A DNA stretch of 64,000 nucleotides from Stenogyne calaminthoides (GCA_037126765.1 JBBCBC010000009.1:29286870-29350869), one strand, 5' to 3'; counted from the first letter of the stretch, positions 12,502 through 23,881 are shown. Program-made: numbers and translations. The notes: generated by a model not told the origin, from the sequence alone.

Positions 12502-12738
12502 CATTTAACATTTATTGTGTTGATTAGCTATGTATTAAAGTCACATTACATTCTAATTCTTGTTAAATTAGCTACCAACACATACAGAGATGTTAAAAGG
12601 GTTGATCTTTTAACTCATTATTAATTGGCGGGCTTTTATAATGTCTTTAGCCTTGTATAGTTCAAACATGACCATATAACATGAGTAGTAAAAAGAGTAG
12701 AAGAGGAAAAAAAAAGTTGTAAAAGTGGGAAAAGATAA

Positions 12739-13152
12739 AATGCATAATGCATCCAAAGACCCTTAAACTATCAAATTTTATTTCAAAAGATTCCTAAATT
12801 AATTTTTATAATAAAATGTCCTTCAACTATCAATTTGTGTTTCGATAGGCCCCTAAATTATTATTTTTATTTTTAAAATACCCTTAAATTATATAATTTT
12901 TATTTTATATGACTTTTTTTTCAATTTGTTAGAGACATTTTTTTTGTTATTGGGGATTGATCTGAATATAACAACATTGAAATTGAGCTGACCTATCATA
13001 TTTTAACGTAAACCATTAAGTTAGCTTAGAAAAAATATAGTTCAAGAAGCCTTCCGAAACAAAAAATGATAGAATAAGGGTTTTCTAAAACAAAAAATAT
13101 TTTATCGAAGCAAAAAATGATAGTTTAAGAGTCTTTTGATGTATTATGCCAA
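12739..13152. mobile_element. Foldback / MULE-like inverted-repeat element
   Basis: Left arm (gcataatgcatccaaagac followed by ccttaaactatca) matches the inverse of the right arm (tgatagtttaagagtctttt followed by gatgtattatgcc). The arms extend about 100 bp with internal sub-repeats. About 410 bp, non-coding. Confidence 0.65.
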
Positions 13153-13168
13153 AATCAAAAGAATGTTT

Positions 13169-13558
13169 TTTTTTGAGTAATTATAATGTCGTTGGCCACG
13201 TACTAACCATGACCATATCGAAACACGGAGTCAAGACAATTTGGTCATTTCGAGTTGTTTTAGGTCTAGAATGAGTTCATTATTTATTCATTTTTTCATT
13301 CACCAGCTACTGCGCCGTTTTATTTTTATCTTACAACTTTTATACCACGAATAAGATATATATATATTTTTTCTGTTGATTCATGAGCATTTATAGTGTC
13401 GTTGGCCACGTGTTAACCATGACCATATCGAGATACAGAGTCGGGGCAATTTAGTCATTTTGAGCAATTTTTGGTCTAAAATGAGTTCATTATTTATTCA
13501 TTTTTTCCATTCACTAGCTACTGCGTTGTTGTTCTACATTCTCATGTTTTATCTTACT
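13169..13558. repeat. Direct duplication of a block of about 170 bp
   Basis: Two diverged copies (about 13169-13340 and 13378-13558) share atgtcgttggccacgt / agtgtcgttggccacgt, accatgaccatatcga and atgagttcattatttattca. A weaker third copy may lie at 12625-12690. No coding potential. Confidence 0.7.
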
Positions 13559-13756
13559 AGTTGTATACCACCTTATACGTAAGTAATCAATAAAATACCA
13601 GAAAAACCACATTTATCTATGCACTCTTTTTTCTCATTGCAATTTTGGACATACATTCACTCTATAATTACTAAACCTAAGAAATTCATTATAAAAATAC
13701 ACTGCGTAATTACATCACTAAAGTTTAACAACACTATTTTCATGTGTAGTAACAAA

Positions 13757-13860
13757 TCTATAACTATATAATACAACTACAATTTTCCCTTTCTGGTTTC
13801 CCGCCTTTTTTTTCTGACCGTTAGATCTCTTCTCTTGATCAATCTCAGCCATCAATTTTA
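13757..13860 (+). mobile_element. Helitron-type 5' terminus (forward)
   Basis: Starts TCTATAACTATATA after a host A, followed by ttttccc and tttcccgcc. Helitron 5' ends begin with TC after a target A. The same 14 bases start the - strand element at 49197. The 3' end was not identified, so the element's extent is unknown. Confidence 0.55.
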
Positions 13861-13964
13861 TTTTAATTTTCTACATTAATTTTGTCCTATATTTTGTTTT
13901 TTTCTTTCTTAATTCCTTAATCAAATTTTTGGATGTGGGCCCATGCAAACAAACAATGAGAATG

Positions 13965-14415
13965 GTGTAATTCCTTAATTAAATTTGACCCATTAATTCG
14001 TCCATTAATTTGACCCATTAATTCGTCCCTATCTAAGCAATTAATTTGTTAATTATAGAATTGATCATCCACCCATTAATTTGAATATCAAACCTGACGA
14101 AGGGGATGGGAAAGTGCATGGTGTAATTCCTTAATTAAATTTGACCCATTAATTCGTCCATTAATTTGACCAATTAATTCTTCCTTATCTAAGCAATTAT
14201 TTTGTTAATTATAGATTTGATCATCCACCCATTAATTTGATCGTCCATCTATTATTTTAAAATTAAATTCCTTAATGCATTGTTTAACCATTATCCATAT
14301 ATAGCTCATTTGTCCCATTAATTTGTCCCTATATCCAGCAATTAATTGGTTAACTTATAGAATTATCATCCACCCATTAATCAAATCGTCCACCCATTAT
14401 TTTAAATATCCTTTA
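13965..14415. repeat. Tandem array of units of about 156 bp (cccattaatt-rich)
   Basis: gtgtaattccttaattaaat starts at 13965 and again at 14121, and about 130 bp after each are nearly the same. A third, partial copy runs about 14305-14415. It lies directly upstream of a spliced-leader-like sequence (donor gtaagt near 14530) that is shared with 20840-21150. Confidence 0.7.
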
Positions 14416-14429
14416 ATATTATTTCTTAT

Positions 14430-16350
14430 TTAAGTCCATAAATTTGTTGTCTCTCCTATTTAAGTGAAATTCTATCAGGCAAAATTTCCATTCTCAATCC
14501 AATAATTTCATTCTCAACCAAATACCTGGTAAGTTACGGTCTCCTTTTCTTGTGTATTTGCTTATGTGTTTTTCATGTGTAGTCATTTGTTTAGGTTATT
14601 TAATTTTCTTCTTGATTTGGGTAAATAGGTCCGCCAACGCTAAGCTTGGGACCTCCTATGTTGTTGGTGTTCCCAGGCTTGCTCCGAATCTGTTCCCAGG
14701 CTTGCTCCAAAATTGATGTTAGAAGATTTTGGGTGATTTATTTTCTGTTCGATTAAGGAGTTTTAATTTTGTTTTTTTTTTCAGACAATGATTCTAATTG
14801 TTTTTTTATTTGGTTTGAATTTCAGATTACTTCACATATTGATGATTAGTACTTCCTCTTTATTTCGTATTAGTACTTCCTAGGTTAATATTTGTTTTAT
14901 GTTATCCTTCTCAGGTTTTAGGATACAAATCTGAGCATATTATTAATTAAGATTTGTAAATCATAATTTATAAAAAATAATAAAAAATAAAAAACCTGAT
15001 TTTCCATGCATCTAAGTAATTAATTGATTGATTAATCGAAAGCCTTCAATTATGCGAATTCGAATTCTATAATTTTAGAGGAAATTAATATTGCAAAGAA
15101 AAGAAATCTTTTTATTAATTGCATCATAAATCGAAAGCGAATATTTTTATTATAAATAATTTATTTATTGATTAATTATGTTAGGTCTTACTCTTAGGTA
15201 ATCATGTTCTAAATAAATAGTAATTATATATAAGGAAATAATTGATATTAAATTGTATTAATATAGATTATACAATATCAACTCATCAAATAAAATAGAT
15301 TATACAATTAAAATATAATTTCCAAACACCCCATCATCAAATCTTTTCCTTCTGTCCAATTTTCTTTTGATTTATTTGACACTTAGTAATATGAAATCTC
15401 CACTATATAAAACAAACTAAACATGGAAATCTATACCATTAAATGTCTTTCAATGACAATATAAATGTGTAGAGATTCATAATTAAAAATAATAAAAGAT
15501 ATTCATGATTTTTTTTTAGTTGGAATAATGATGATTAATCTTAAAAATGAAAGTAACATAATTTTAATGATAGGAATTTTTTAAAATCAACGATAATTAT
15601 GGAGATTTTAAATAAAATATGAAAACTATTTAAAAAAGGATAAATCTGACTGCATTAAATGTCATTTAATGATAATATAAATGTGTAGAGATTCATATAT
15701 TTCAGTAATATCCTCCAGGCTCACTAACTAAAAAAAAGCATTAAATTTTTCTAATTTAATTGAAGTATCTATTCTCTTTTCCTTTTAAAAATTGTTATTT
15801 ATCATTCAAACTCTATAAATATAAGTTTTACATTGTTAATTTCATTACAACTTACATATAATTTTAATTATGTGCTTAATTCAAGTATTAGTGATTTCTC
15901 TTAAACTTTAGAGAATAAAATACGTTGTGATTAAATACATATTTTTGTCATTAGGTCCCCTAAAATATTTAAATTTTCGACCATTACAAATTGAACACAA
16001 ATAAAATATTATTTACACATATAAAATATTTAATCAATGATAATCAAGAAAAAAAGATACAATCGAGAAATTAATCAGAAGTAAAACCTTTGTGAGACAA
16101 AGGTGGTTGAGACAAAGAAAAATAAACCATAAGAGATGAAGAGAAAAAGTTAAATAATTGATATAGAATAAAGCATAAATTTACTACATTGAAAATATTA
16201 AGCATGGTTCTTATTTTAATCACAACATTGAAATTAGAATAATTCTTAATATGAAGAACTACAAAATAAGAAGCATCATCATCATCTTTCAATATAAATG
16301 TGTGCAATTTTACCATGCACTATTTTTATTAGATTGTATGTGGTGTAATA
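14430..16350. other. AT-rich intergenic DNA with a short tandem repeat
   Basis: Contains a 23-bp tandem pair (gttcccaggcttgctcc at 14669 and 14692) beside a possible leader-exon donor at about 14530. After that come long AT-rich stretches with a repeated word (atgataatataaatgtgtagagattcat, seen around 15450 and 15670). I see no supportable gene. Confidence 0.4.
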
Positions 16351-16507
16351 CAATTAATAAGAATTAAAATCTATAATCTTAATATTATAGATTCCCTTCA
16401 AGTTTTTGATTCCCTGATAAACCGCATCATTTTCAGCTTCTTCAGACGATCCAAATATGTGACCATATACAACATGCACATCGTCAATGTCGTTGAGATA
16501 AACAATT

Positions 16508-17889
16508 TGTTGGGATATTTTAGTTTTGATGAATTATGCCAAAACATTATCAACTTATGTTATTTAAGTTAATCTACAGATAACAAGTTGAGGGGGAACG
16601 AGAGAACAAGTCAAGAAGAAGAAATTAGAAATCAGAATAACGGAAGAAATCGTAATAATTGAATCTTAGCGCTGAATCATCTTGGCATCGATCACCAGGT
16701 CTTTGAGACGATCGAATCGATGTCTTATCCATATCGATATCTTTGAATCGATTTTATTTTCGATGCGCTTACGATCCGATCGAATCGTAAATCGTAATCG
16801 ATGAATGAATTTGGAAATCGAAATCGATGAACAATGATTTCAAAGAATCGATGAAAAATGATTTCAAAGAGGTGATGAACAAAGTGATTTCAAAGAATCG
16901 ATGAACAAAGGATTTCAATACACAAGAAATCTGCGGACCATTTCTCTGGTCGATTTCAAATGGACCGGATCGTGGCGACCCGAATCAAAAGAGATGAACA
17001 AAGAATCTATGAAATGATCGATCCGTTAGACACACAAAAGCAGCTGGTAAATGAGAAGATAACAACACATATATGGATGTGACATAAAGTTCGCAAACAA
17101 CAAAGTCAATAGACAAAAGAAAAAGTTGGAAGACTATTAATATGGATTTGAATATTACTCTCCAACGGTAATATTCAAATCCACACTATAAATACATTGC
17201 ACTATCTTCAAAAGAAGAAAATGGAGGATCTTCAAAGTGAAGATTAAAGCCAAATATTCAAGCATCTCCATTCAAGAACATAGAGAATTAAATATCCAAA
17301 TTTACTCAAGAGTGTTCTTCATTATATCTAAGCAAAAATGCCATATCATAAGCTTAGAGAGATTTTCCCAACCTTAGCATTGAGGCTAAACAAATGTAAG
17401 GGAAAATCTCAACCTAGTTGGAAACCAAACAAACCTTACCCAAATCAGTTTGATAGGTTAAGTTTGTAGGTGAGTGAGAACTCGTTAAACATCTATAGGC
17501 GATCCCGTGAGGGAGATAAGTCCCATTTGAGTGAGAACTCGTTAAACATCTATAGGCGATCCCGTGAGGGAGATAAGTCCCGCTTTGAGTGAGAACTTCA
17601 GAAACATCTAAGCAATCCCGAAAGGGAGGGTAGCGATCCTTAGAGGGTGATAAGTCCCGTTTGAGTGAGAACTCGGTAAACATCTGTTGGTTAAGTTGGT
17701 GCCCCATGAAGGGAAGAGTGGATGTAGGACGAGTTGTCCGAACCACTATAAAAATACGTGTGTTCTTATTTGCTTTCATATTAACTGTCATACATACTTT
17801 GGCAAATCTGCATAACACATTCGAAAATTTTTAAAGTCACCTCCCATTGAGATTTTACGAGTTTTAAATCGGGTTTTTCGGGACCAACA
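16508..17889 (+). mobile_element. Solo LTR, copia subfamily A, with target duplication caatt
   Basis: Begins TGTTGGGATATTTTAG and ends CGGGACCAACA, flanked on both sides by caatt (16503-16507 and 17890-17894), a perfect 5-bp target duplication. It shares start, end and internal landmarks (aagttggtgccccat; gaagagtggatgtagga) with LTRs at 23944-25272 and 40847-42440. No internal retrotransposon DNA is present, so it most likely arose by LTR-LTR recombination. Confidence 0.92.
17466..17700 (+). repeat. Minisatellite inside LTR subfamily A
   Basis: About four tandem units of about 60 bp built on gtgagaactcgttaaacatc and cgtgagggagataagtccc. Unit number varies between LTR copies (compare 24150-24300 and 42060-42160), and the LTR of the other element has its own version at 53790-54060. 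Confidence 0.85.
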
Positions 17890-17894
17890 CAATT

Positions 17895-18826
17895 GACCTG
17901 AAAATATGTACAAGCTCGGTTCCAATCTCATTAGTATCATATAAAACTGTTAAAATTCCTAACTAAATAACTAAATCTCTAAGAAGTGTCTTAAAGTTAA
18001 TAGTAACAACCAACTTGATTCATAATATAAAAATAAATAGAATAACACAAGAGATGAAGGTGATATTTTTGGGTGAGAGTAAAAAAATTCATACACAAAA
18101 AATAAAATGAAACCTTGCTAATGAGATTGATAAAAGTGAATTGTAAAATCTCTCTTTAAATAGATGGGAGAAAATAATATGTATTATTTTTTATTTAATT
18201 CCTATAATCAGGTGATATTATGTGCTATCAAATTGCATCTTAAATTATGAATTCTTTAATTGTGCATTGAATTTAATGTGTTTATTAATGATTTGTTAAA
18301 TTAATTGATTGCATAATTAATGGGTCTTCAAATCGATGAGTATAATTTATTCTTTAATCATGAGTATCTTAATGCATTGAATCTCTTGCATAATTTATTC
18401 TTTAATCATGAGTACCTTTCCTTGCACAACCTATTAAAATATTCCACATCTTCAATTATACTTTTTATATGGATATATTAAAATATTCCTCAAAATTCCA
18501 TATCAACTTCCATAATTATTTTTCACGCAAGATTTATACATATACTTCATACCAAGATTAATCCAAATCAAAATTAATATAAGGAATTACGCTATCAAAT
18601 TTCAATTTCTATTTCAATTTCTAGAATTAAGCCTAATTCACTTTTTTTTTTTTGAAAATTCTAGAAAATTTTACCATATAAACAAATATACAAATTGAAT
18701 AAGTCAAATCTGTATCATATGGAAATATTATATAATAGCGTATTCTTGAAATCATATGAACAAAACATATTATTGAAATCTTGTGAACAAAACATATTCT
18801 TGAAACATATTCTTGAAATCAACTCA
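17895..18826. other. AT-rich spacer, no gene recognised
   Basis: Beyond the split exon above, only AT-rich DNA with short direct repeats (ttattctttaatcatgagta near 18348 and 18398; gaaatcatatgaacaaaacata-like words at 18750-18800) is seen before the B3-like gene. Confidence 0.4.
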
Positions 18827-19179
18827 ATGGACTTTAAGGCTTCGTCGCAGGCCGATTCCTCCGCAGATTGTGGAAACCCTAGCTTTGGTGGACAAGGTGA
18901 GCATTCAATTTATTTTTCAAAAAAATATTTTTTTATCCTTTTACGGATTTTATGTTATTTTGGATGTCGATTTTGATTATTTTCGTCCCAACTATATTAA
19001 TTATTCATATCTTTTGATTTTTGTTTGGAAATTGTATGTTATTTGTTGTGTATACTCGTGTGTCTTCATGAGAAATAGAGTTGTGTATAATGGGGGATAA
19101 TTTGTGTTGTTTAAGATTTTTTTGTACATTTATATATAGTGAAATTGAATGTGTGTGTATGTTTTTGTCATATTATTAA

Positions 19180-19266
19180 GAGGTAATGATATCAATTTAA
19201 AATTAGTATTAGAACGAGGTAATGATATCAATTTAAAATTAGTATTAGAACGAGGTAATGATATCA
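19180..19266. repeat. 36-bp tandem repeat, about 2.4 copies
   Basis: Units begin gaggtaatgatatcaattta at 19180, 19216 and 19252, inside the first intron of B3-like gene 1. No function apparent. Confidence 0.9.
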
Positions 19267-20342
19267 AATATGTAATCATATTAAATTATCAAATTATTGG
19301 TTAGTCTTGAGCTATTGATAAATTATTGGTTTTAAGAAGAAGAAGAAGAAAAGAAACACAAAAACACTATTTCCCAGTGCTAATTTGAACGTTTTTAGAT
19401 ATTTGGTTAGCTGTTTCTAAATAAACTTATTTAATTTAATAGAATTATTATTATTTTTTTTTTTCTTTTAATATTGGCAAAATCAATGACCACAATAAAT
19501 ATTAATTCTATACTTTCTAATTTAATCTTTAAGAAAACTAATAAATAAGACCTTAAATACTTGTGAATTAATTTATAAGAACAATTCCGTAAAAAAAAAA
19601 AATTTTAGAAGAATGAATTAAGCGTAATTCGTTCTATACTAATATTTTATAAAATTTATGTCGTTTGGCTGAAATTATCATGTACACTTGTGCCTGAAAT
19701 TATTCCATAAAATTTGTTCATTAGTTCATTTTTATAATATTCACAATTAGTATCATTATTAATATCATTACTGTTATTATTATATTCTTCCATTAGAACC
19801 AAAGTAATTATTTTGTTTATTTTATTTTGTTAATGTTTAAGTCGTGTTTTCAGGTGGCTATATTACGATCGATCTTACAGGCCTTCGTCAAATCCGAGAT
19901 ATATTTTCTAATGGAACCTTTTATAATGATTTTCTTTTGTATTATATTGGTTCTAATAGAATGGTAATCTATGTGTTTTTTTTTTGTGGTGGATTGTTTT
20001 ACAATAATATATTATATCGTGACGTTTTATAGTGATCTGATTTTTTTTTCTTATTTCACAGAGTCTTCCTCTAGCCATTGCTTCTCAAAGAAATTATATT
20101 ATAACAGATTATTTTTGGGCAATTGTGGTGTGTGAATTATGAATCGAATACAGATGTTAATTTTTTTTATGGACAGAGTTGGGAAAATCTCATTGATTCT
20201 TATAAATTGGGATGTGGTGATAGGATCTTTTTATCATTTTTTCGTTGTGAATTTGCTGATCTATTTGTTCTAGTGTTTGACAAGAATGATGATCTACGTC
20301 AAGCTCAGAATTTTATTGAACGTTATACATTTAAACGCATGT

Positions 20343-20343
<1 letters not shown>

Positions 20344-20371
<28 letters not shown>
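20344..20371. repeat. (TA)n microsatellite
   Basis: Run of ta units at an exon-intron edge of B3-like gene 1. It obscures the donor site there. Confidence 0.9.
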
Positions 20372-20375
<4 letters not shown>

Positions 20376-20704
20376 TTTACTTATAGATTTACAATAATAT
20401 TTATTAACTTGATGTTTTTTACGATTTTGTAGCCTTTCTCCCATGCGTCGATTATGTTCCAGAATTTACCGCTCCCTTTGAAAGGAAAATAGTAAGTTAT
20501 ATTTTTAACTTAATCATATCTCTCATTAAAATATTAAATTTTGATTTAAACCAATATCAAAATTACAATATTAATAGTGATTTAATTTAATTGTGTATAC
20601 ATATTATTGTGGAGAATATAATTCTCATCATGCTCTTTGATTTGAAAATATCGATTTATTCAGCATTGTATGTGAATTAATTGTGGTTAGTTTATTATGA
20701 TATA

Positions 20705-21150
20705 TATAATATGTACGGTTTTTTGGTGCCAATCGTCCTAAAACGTTGATCATTTTAGTTAATTAATCTTGATCTTAAAATTATTTTTTTCATCAATTAC
20801 TCATTTTATTTTTAATCTTTATTTAATTAAATTAAATATCCCTTTAATGTGTAGTTGAATTCAAGGCCACTAATTTTGTTGTCACTCCTAATTAAAATGA
20901 AGTTCCACCATCCAATATTTTTATTATCAAGCAAAATATTCCTATTCTTTTAGTTAATTAATCTTGATCTTCAATTTTTTTTGCATCAATTACTCATTTT
21001 ATTTTTTTGTCTTTATTTAATTAAATACCCTTTAATGAGGGGCTAAATTCAAGGCTACTAATGAATTTGTCACTCCTATTTAAAGTGAGCTTTACCATCC
21101 AAAATTCTCATTCTCAAACAATACATTCTCATTCTTAGTGACTTTATTTT
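20705..21150 (+). promoter_or_regulatory. Promoter/leader block shared with Helitron 5' regions
   Basis: Contains ggtgccaatcgtcc, gttgatcatttt, ttaatcttgat and catcaattactcattttatt, in the same order as the reverse complement of 49130-49000 near the Helitron 5' end. Its second half (cactcctatttaaagtgagc, then attctcattctcaa) matches 14430-14520. It directly precedes the ATG of B3-like gene 2, so it probably served as its promoter. An internal duplication is visible (20860-20960 versus 20950-21110). Confidence 0.6.
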
Positions 21151-21203
21151 TGTTAGAATTCTTACTTTCAAGTTGTATAAAACTTATATACAAATTTGAA
21201 ATT

Positions 21204-21333
21204 ATGAATTTGTTTTCTGATGATACAATATTTGAGGACTTATGTCGTCTTCGAGATGATTTTAAGGATGATAGAAAGTTTCTCACACGTAAGTTTAAAA
21301 TTTTATAAATAAATCATCTTAGTCTTTTTTATA

Positions 21334-21376
<43 letters not shown>

Positions 21377-23051
21377 ATAAAACTAATGATTTTTTTTTGG
21401 ACACAATTGAAGATTTATCTATGCAATATGATGAATTGAAGTTGTACAAGGAACATTACTATTCAAAAGAGTCATTTTGATTTTTTTCGTTCAATACTTG
21501 CCCAACAATTCCATTGAACTGCAACATAAATTTGTATATGTTTTTCATTTTTTGAGCAATTTATTATTTTAATTATATAATTATTATTTATATCGATTGT
21601 TATGTTTGTTTATTTCAATTTCCAGTGGATACATGATGATATTATTTCATCAAGGGAAATCCCATTAAATTCAAGGTATACTTTTATTAATCAGAGTGGC
21701 AAGATGTGGAAAGTAAAAACAACTATCATTAGAGGTTTTTGGTACTTTACTGATGGATGGAAATAAATTGAAGAATATTACAATTTACATGTTGGTGATT
21801 ACATAACATTTGCGGAATATAATTTGTGTCAGATTTATATTAAGGTTTACCATCGAAATGGTATCCTAAAAGATGTTGGAAATCCCAATCTTGTATCAGA
21901 GCCTTTTAATGTATATGGTGAGTATATTAGACAGTGTAATATATTCCACTAATTTAAAAACGATATATTTTTTTAATAATAAATAAAAATATTTTGCAGG
22001 AGAGCTGCGGTGGAATTATTTTATTTCTGATTATTTCCAAATATTCCATAATGACTTGGTATGATTTTTTGGAGTTTGTATTTAATTTTTTCTATTTTTT
22101 AATGTGTATTTACTAATATTGTTTATACATACAGATAATACCACAAATTTGGACCGATATTCATGGTGGAAAGTTTCCAGAATCTGTATATCTGCAGAAG
22201 CCGAATGTAGATTTTTGGGTTATTAAACTAAAAGTTTTGAACACACTAGCTTATACATTTGGTGATGGTTGTCAATCATTTGTTGATGCTAACAATGTTA
22301 ACAAACATGACTATATTTCTATATATTATGATGGTCTTATCACAATATGGATTAAAATATATTCACAACATGGATGTTTGCTTTCAACATTTTCAAACAA
22401 AGTCAAATATTTAGATCAAGGTATGTGCTTTATTTATTATTGTATTGTAAAATATAATATGAAATTATCATTGTTTTCAATATTTAAGATATTTAGATGT
22501 ATTAAATTAAATATGTTTTTTTCTATTTTTTATTTTACTTTTTTAGGTGTTCTAAAAGGGAAATCTGGAAATAAGCGCTGTCGTAGTGGTCAGGGTTTGG
22601 TTCCCGTTGCATCTGATTCAGACTCATTTTCCCACTTGATTAGTAAATCCAATTTTCATAGAGGTCGACTGGTAAGAGTTTATTATGTAACTTTAGATAT
22701 TAATATTATTATTATTATTTAAATTATAACAAGAAAATTTAATGTCGCAAAAATATATATATACATATTTAAATGAATTCAACTTTTTTATCTCTTTATG
22801 AAAACTATTCCAAAGTACTTATGGAAGAATTATAAGAAGTCTAACATCACATCTTTCAAGTTTTTAATTTTGTTTGTTGGTGAAAAATGTTGGTGTGAAG
22901 AAGGAAAAGAAAGGATTAATTTTTTCAGTTTGGATTCAAAAGATTTTTGGGAGATAATTCCGTCAAAGTTGGTTGTCTTTTTGTATTTAAAGTTCTTGAG
23001 GTTGATCTCGAGGTCGAAGAGTTGCACTTTAATGTATCCTTATTTCAGTAA
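21204..23051 (+). pseudogene. B3-domain (REM-like) gene 2, decayed, two to three B3 units
   Basis: Exons: 21204-21288 (MNLFSDDTIFEDL), about 21417-21535, 21626-21917, 22000-22058, 22135-22420, 22547-22671, about 22800-23051. The first B3 unit has SREIPLNSRYTFINQSGKMW and then YYNLHVGDYITF, as expected for REM-type B3 domains. Between them a single TAA replaces the usual acidic codon after GWK (about 21765). The second unit (22135-22420) has FWVIKLKV and DYISIYYDG. The third ends VGCLFVFKVLEVDLEVEELH after a frameshift in a TTTTTGGG run near 22945. Splice sites between exons are well kept. The single stop and homopolymer shifts suggest recent loss, or partly sequencing error. Host REM gene versus Helitron-captured copy is unresolved. 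Confidence 0.62.
21338..21371. repeat. (TA)n microsatellite in first intron of B3-like gene 2
   Basis: About 17 uninterrupted ta units. Confidence 0.9.
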
Positions 23052-23387
23052 TAATTAAATATGTGAAATTTTATGATTAGTTTATACTATTATTTTTATG
23101 AATAATACATATTTACATAATTTGTTTAAATTCACATTAACACTTTATGTTATCTTCAAAATTTTCTTTTAACTACCAAATTTCCATAAATTTTTATTGC
23201 ATCTGCAATAAATATAATCCTGTTAATTATAATTTTTCCTATTTATGTAATATGGCTCAATAATTATCACGTGAGAAGCAAAATCCTAAAATGGATACAA
23301 ATAATAATAAATTGTGCATTGTAGAGATCTCAAAAGCAATTATTGTAATTTAATTATAACTAGAGAACCAAAATTAGAATTAGACCT
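23052..23387. other. AT-rich DNA between the B3-like gene and the Helitron helicase tail
   Basis: No frame recognised. On the - strand this follows the last helicase codons. A Helitron 3' end (CTRR with an upstream hairpin) should lie here or nearby. A ctag at about 23360 is a candidate, but I see no convincing hairpin. Confidence 0.35.
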
Positions 23388-23456
23388 CTAAACACTATCG
23401 GAACTGAGATACTTGCGAGACTTCTTTTGATTTAACCGAACCATGTAATCATTCAC
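23388..23456 (-). pseudogene. Helitron helicase, C-proximal piece (after the MITE)
   Basis: The - strand reads VNDYMVRLNQKKSRKYLSSD and then SV before a stop. This matches the Helitron helicase stretch that follows the (A/I)LAPT-like motif and ends in YLSSDS. It joins in frame to 23890 once the MITE is removed (TLDV / VNDYM). The rest of the helicase C-terminus is missing. Confidence 0.8.
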
Positions 23457-23881
23457 GTTTGTTTTCGGCTTGAGGTGGATGGGGCAAATCCAGATGGGGA
23501 ATAAAGTTGGATGAGGCAAATCCTATGAATAGTAATCTGTGTTTGTTTTGTGTTGGACGTGGTAGGGGTGGATGATGCTTTATGTCAAATTAATACTTTT
23601 CAATTATGATGGTGTATTATTTTATTATTGTTAGTTAGTGTGATAATGAATATATGAAAGAAAAGTGTAAGAAAAGTAGAAAATATAATGAATTGTTATA
23701 AGAAAAGTAAGAGAGAGAATGAGTTGGTGTAACAAAAGTAGTTATGTGATAGTTTTAGGGTATAAGGGTATAATAGGGGTGGATGTGTATTTGGATGGAG
23801 GATGCGATGTGCAAATCCGAAAAGTGACCGGAATTGGGGGAAGCCCATCCCCCATCTGGATCTCCCAAGTGGAAAACAAAC
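23457..23881. mobile_element. MITE inserted in the Helitron helicase
   Basis: Left end gtttgttttcggcttgag with atccagatgggg, and right end ccccatctggat ... ccaagtggaaaacaaac, form inverted repeats of about 45 bp with mismatches. About 425 bp, no coding capacity. A clean target duplication was not found; a few extra bases (atggc) lie at the right joint. Confidence 0.75.

Larger units (their letters stand above)
16358..17945 (-). pseudogene. Unrecognised coding exon split by a solo LTR
   Basis: Reading the - strand, an open frame from a possible acceptor near 17945 (tttaacag) runs to 17890. If 16508-17889 plus one 5-bp target duplication is removed, it continues through about 16500 to a stop near 16358, for a total of about 67 codons. 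The composition is protein-like (for example VYLNDIDDVHVVYGH and GSSEEAENDAVYQ). I do not recognise the family. The second half has a faint likeness to RNase H-type folds, which I would not rely on. Another frame is also open across the joint, so the coding claim is tentative. Confidence 0.35.
18827..20497 (+). pseudogene. B3-domain (REM-like) gene 1, decayed
   Basis: Exons inferred: 18827-18896 (start MDFKASSQ), about 19854-19961, 20062 onward, 20170-20345 and about 20432-20490. The combined reading has B3-like order: an FFxxF-type start (TFYNDFLLYY), a LPLAIASQR stretch, a W-C-V strand, then SWENLIDSYKLGCGDRIF. The last corresponds to the family's GW..F...Y.L..GD...F signature. B3 domains bind DNA in plant transcription factors. 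A one-base frameshift lies in the TTTTTGGG run near 20110, and the 5' exons fit only loosely, so I call it a pseudogene or a gene with sequence error. It could belong to a Helitron rather than being a host locus. Confidence 0.55.

Noticed and set aside
17466..17700. Regularly spaced repeats resembling a CRISPR-like layout
   Set aside because: Eukaryotic LTR minisatellite. The intervening parts are themselves repeated, not unique spacers.
20105..20120. Possible programmed frameshift at TTTTTGGG in the B3-like genes
   Set aside because: The two sites need shifts of opposite sign, and no downstream stimulatory structure is evident. Homopolymer error or decay is simpler.
23355..23365. ctag as the Helitron 3' end
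   Set aside because: Position is plausible, but I could not see the expected hairpin just upstream, so I did not call the end.
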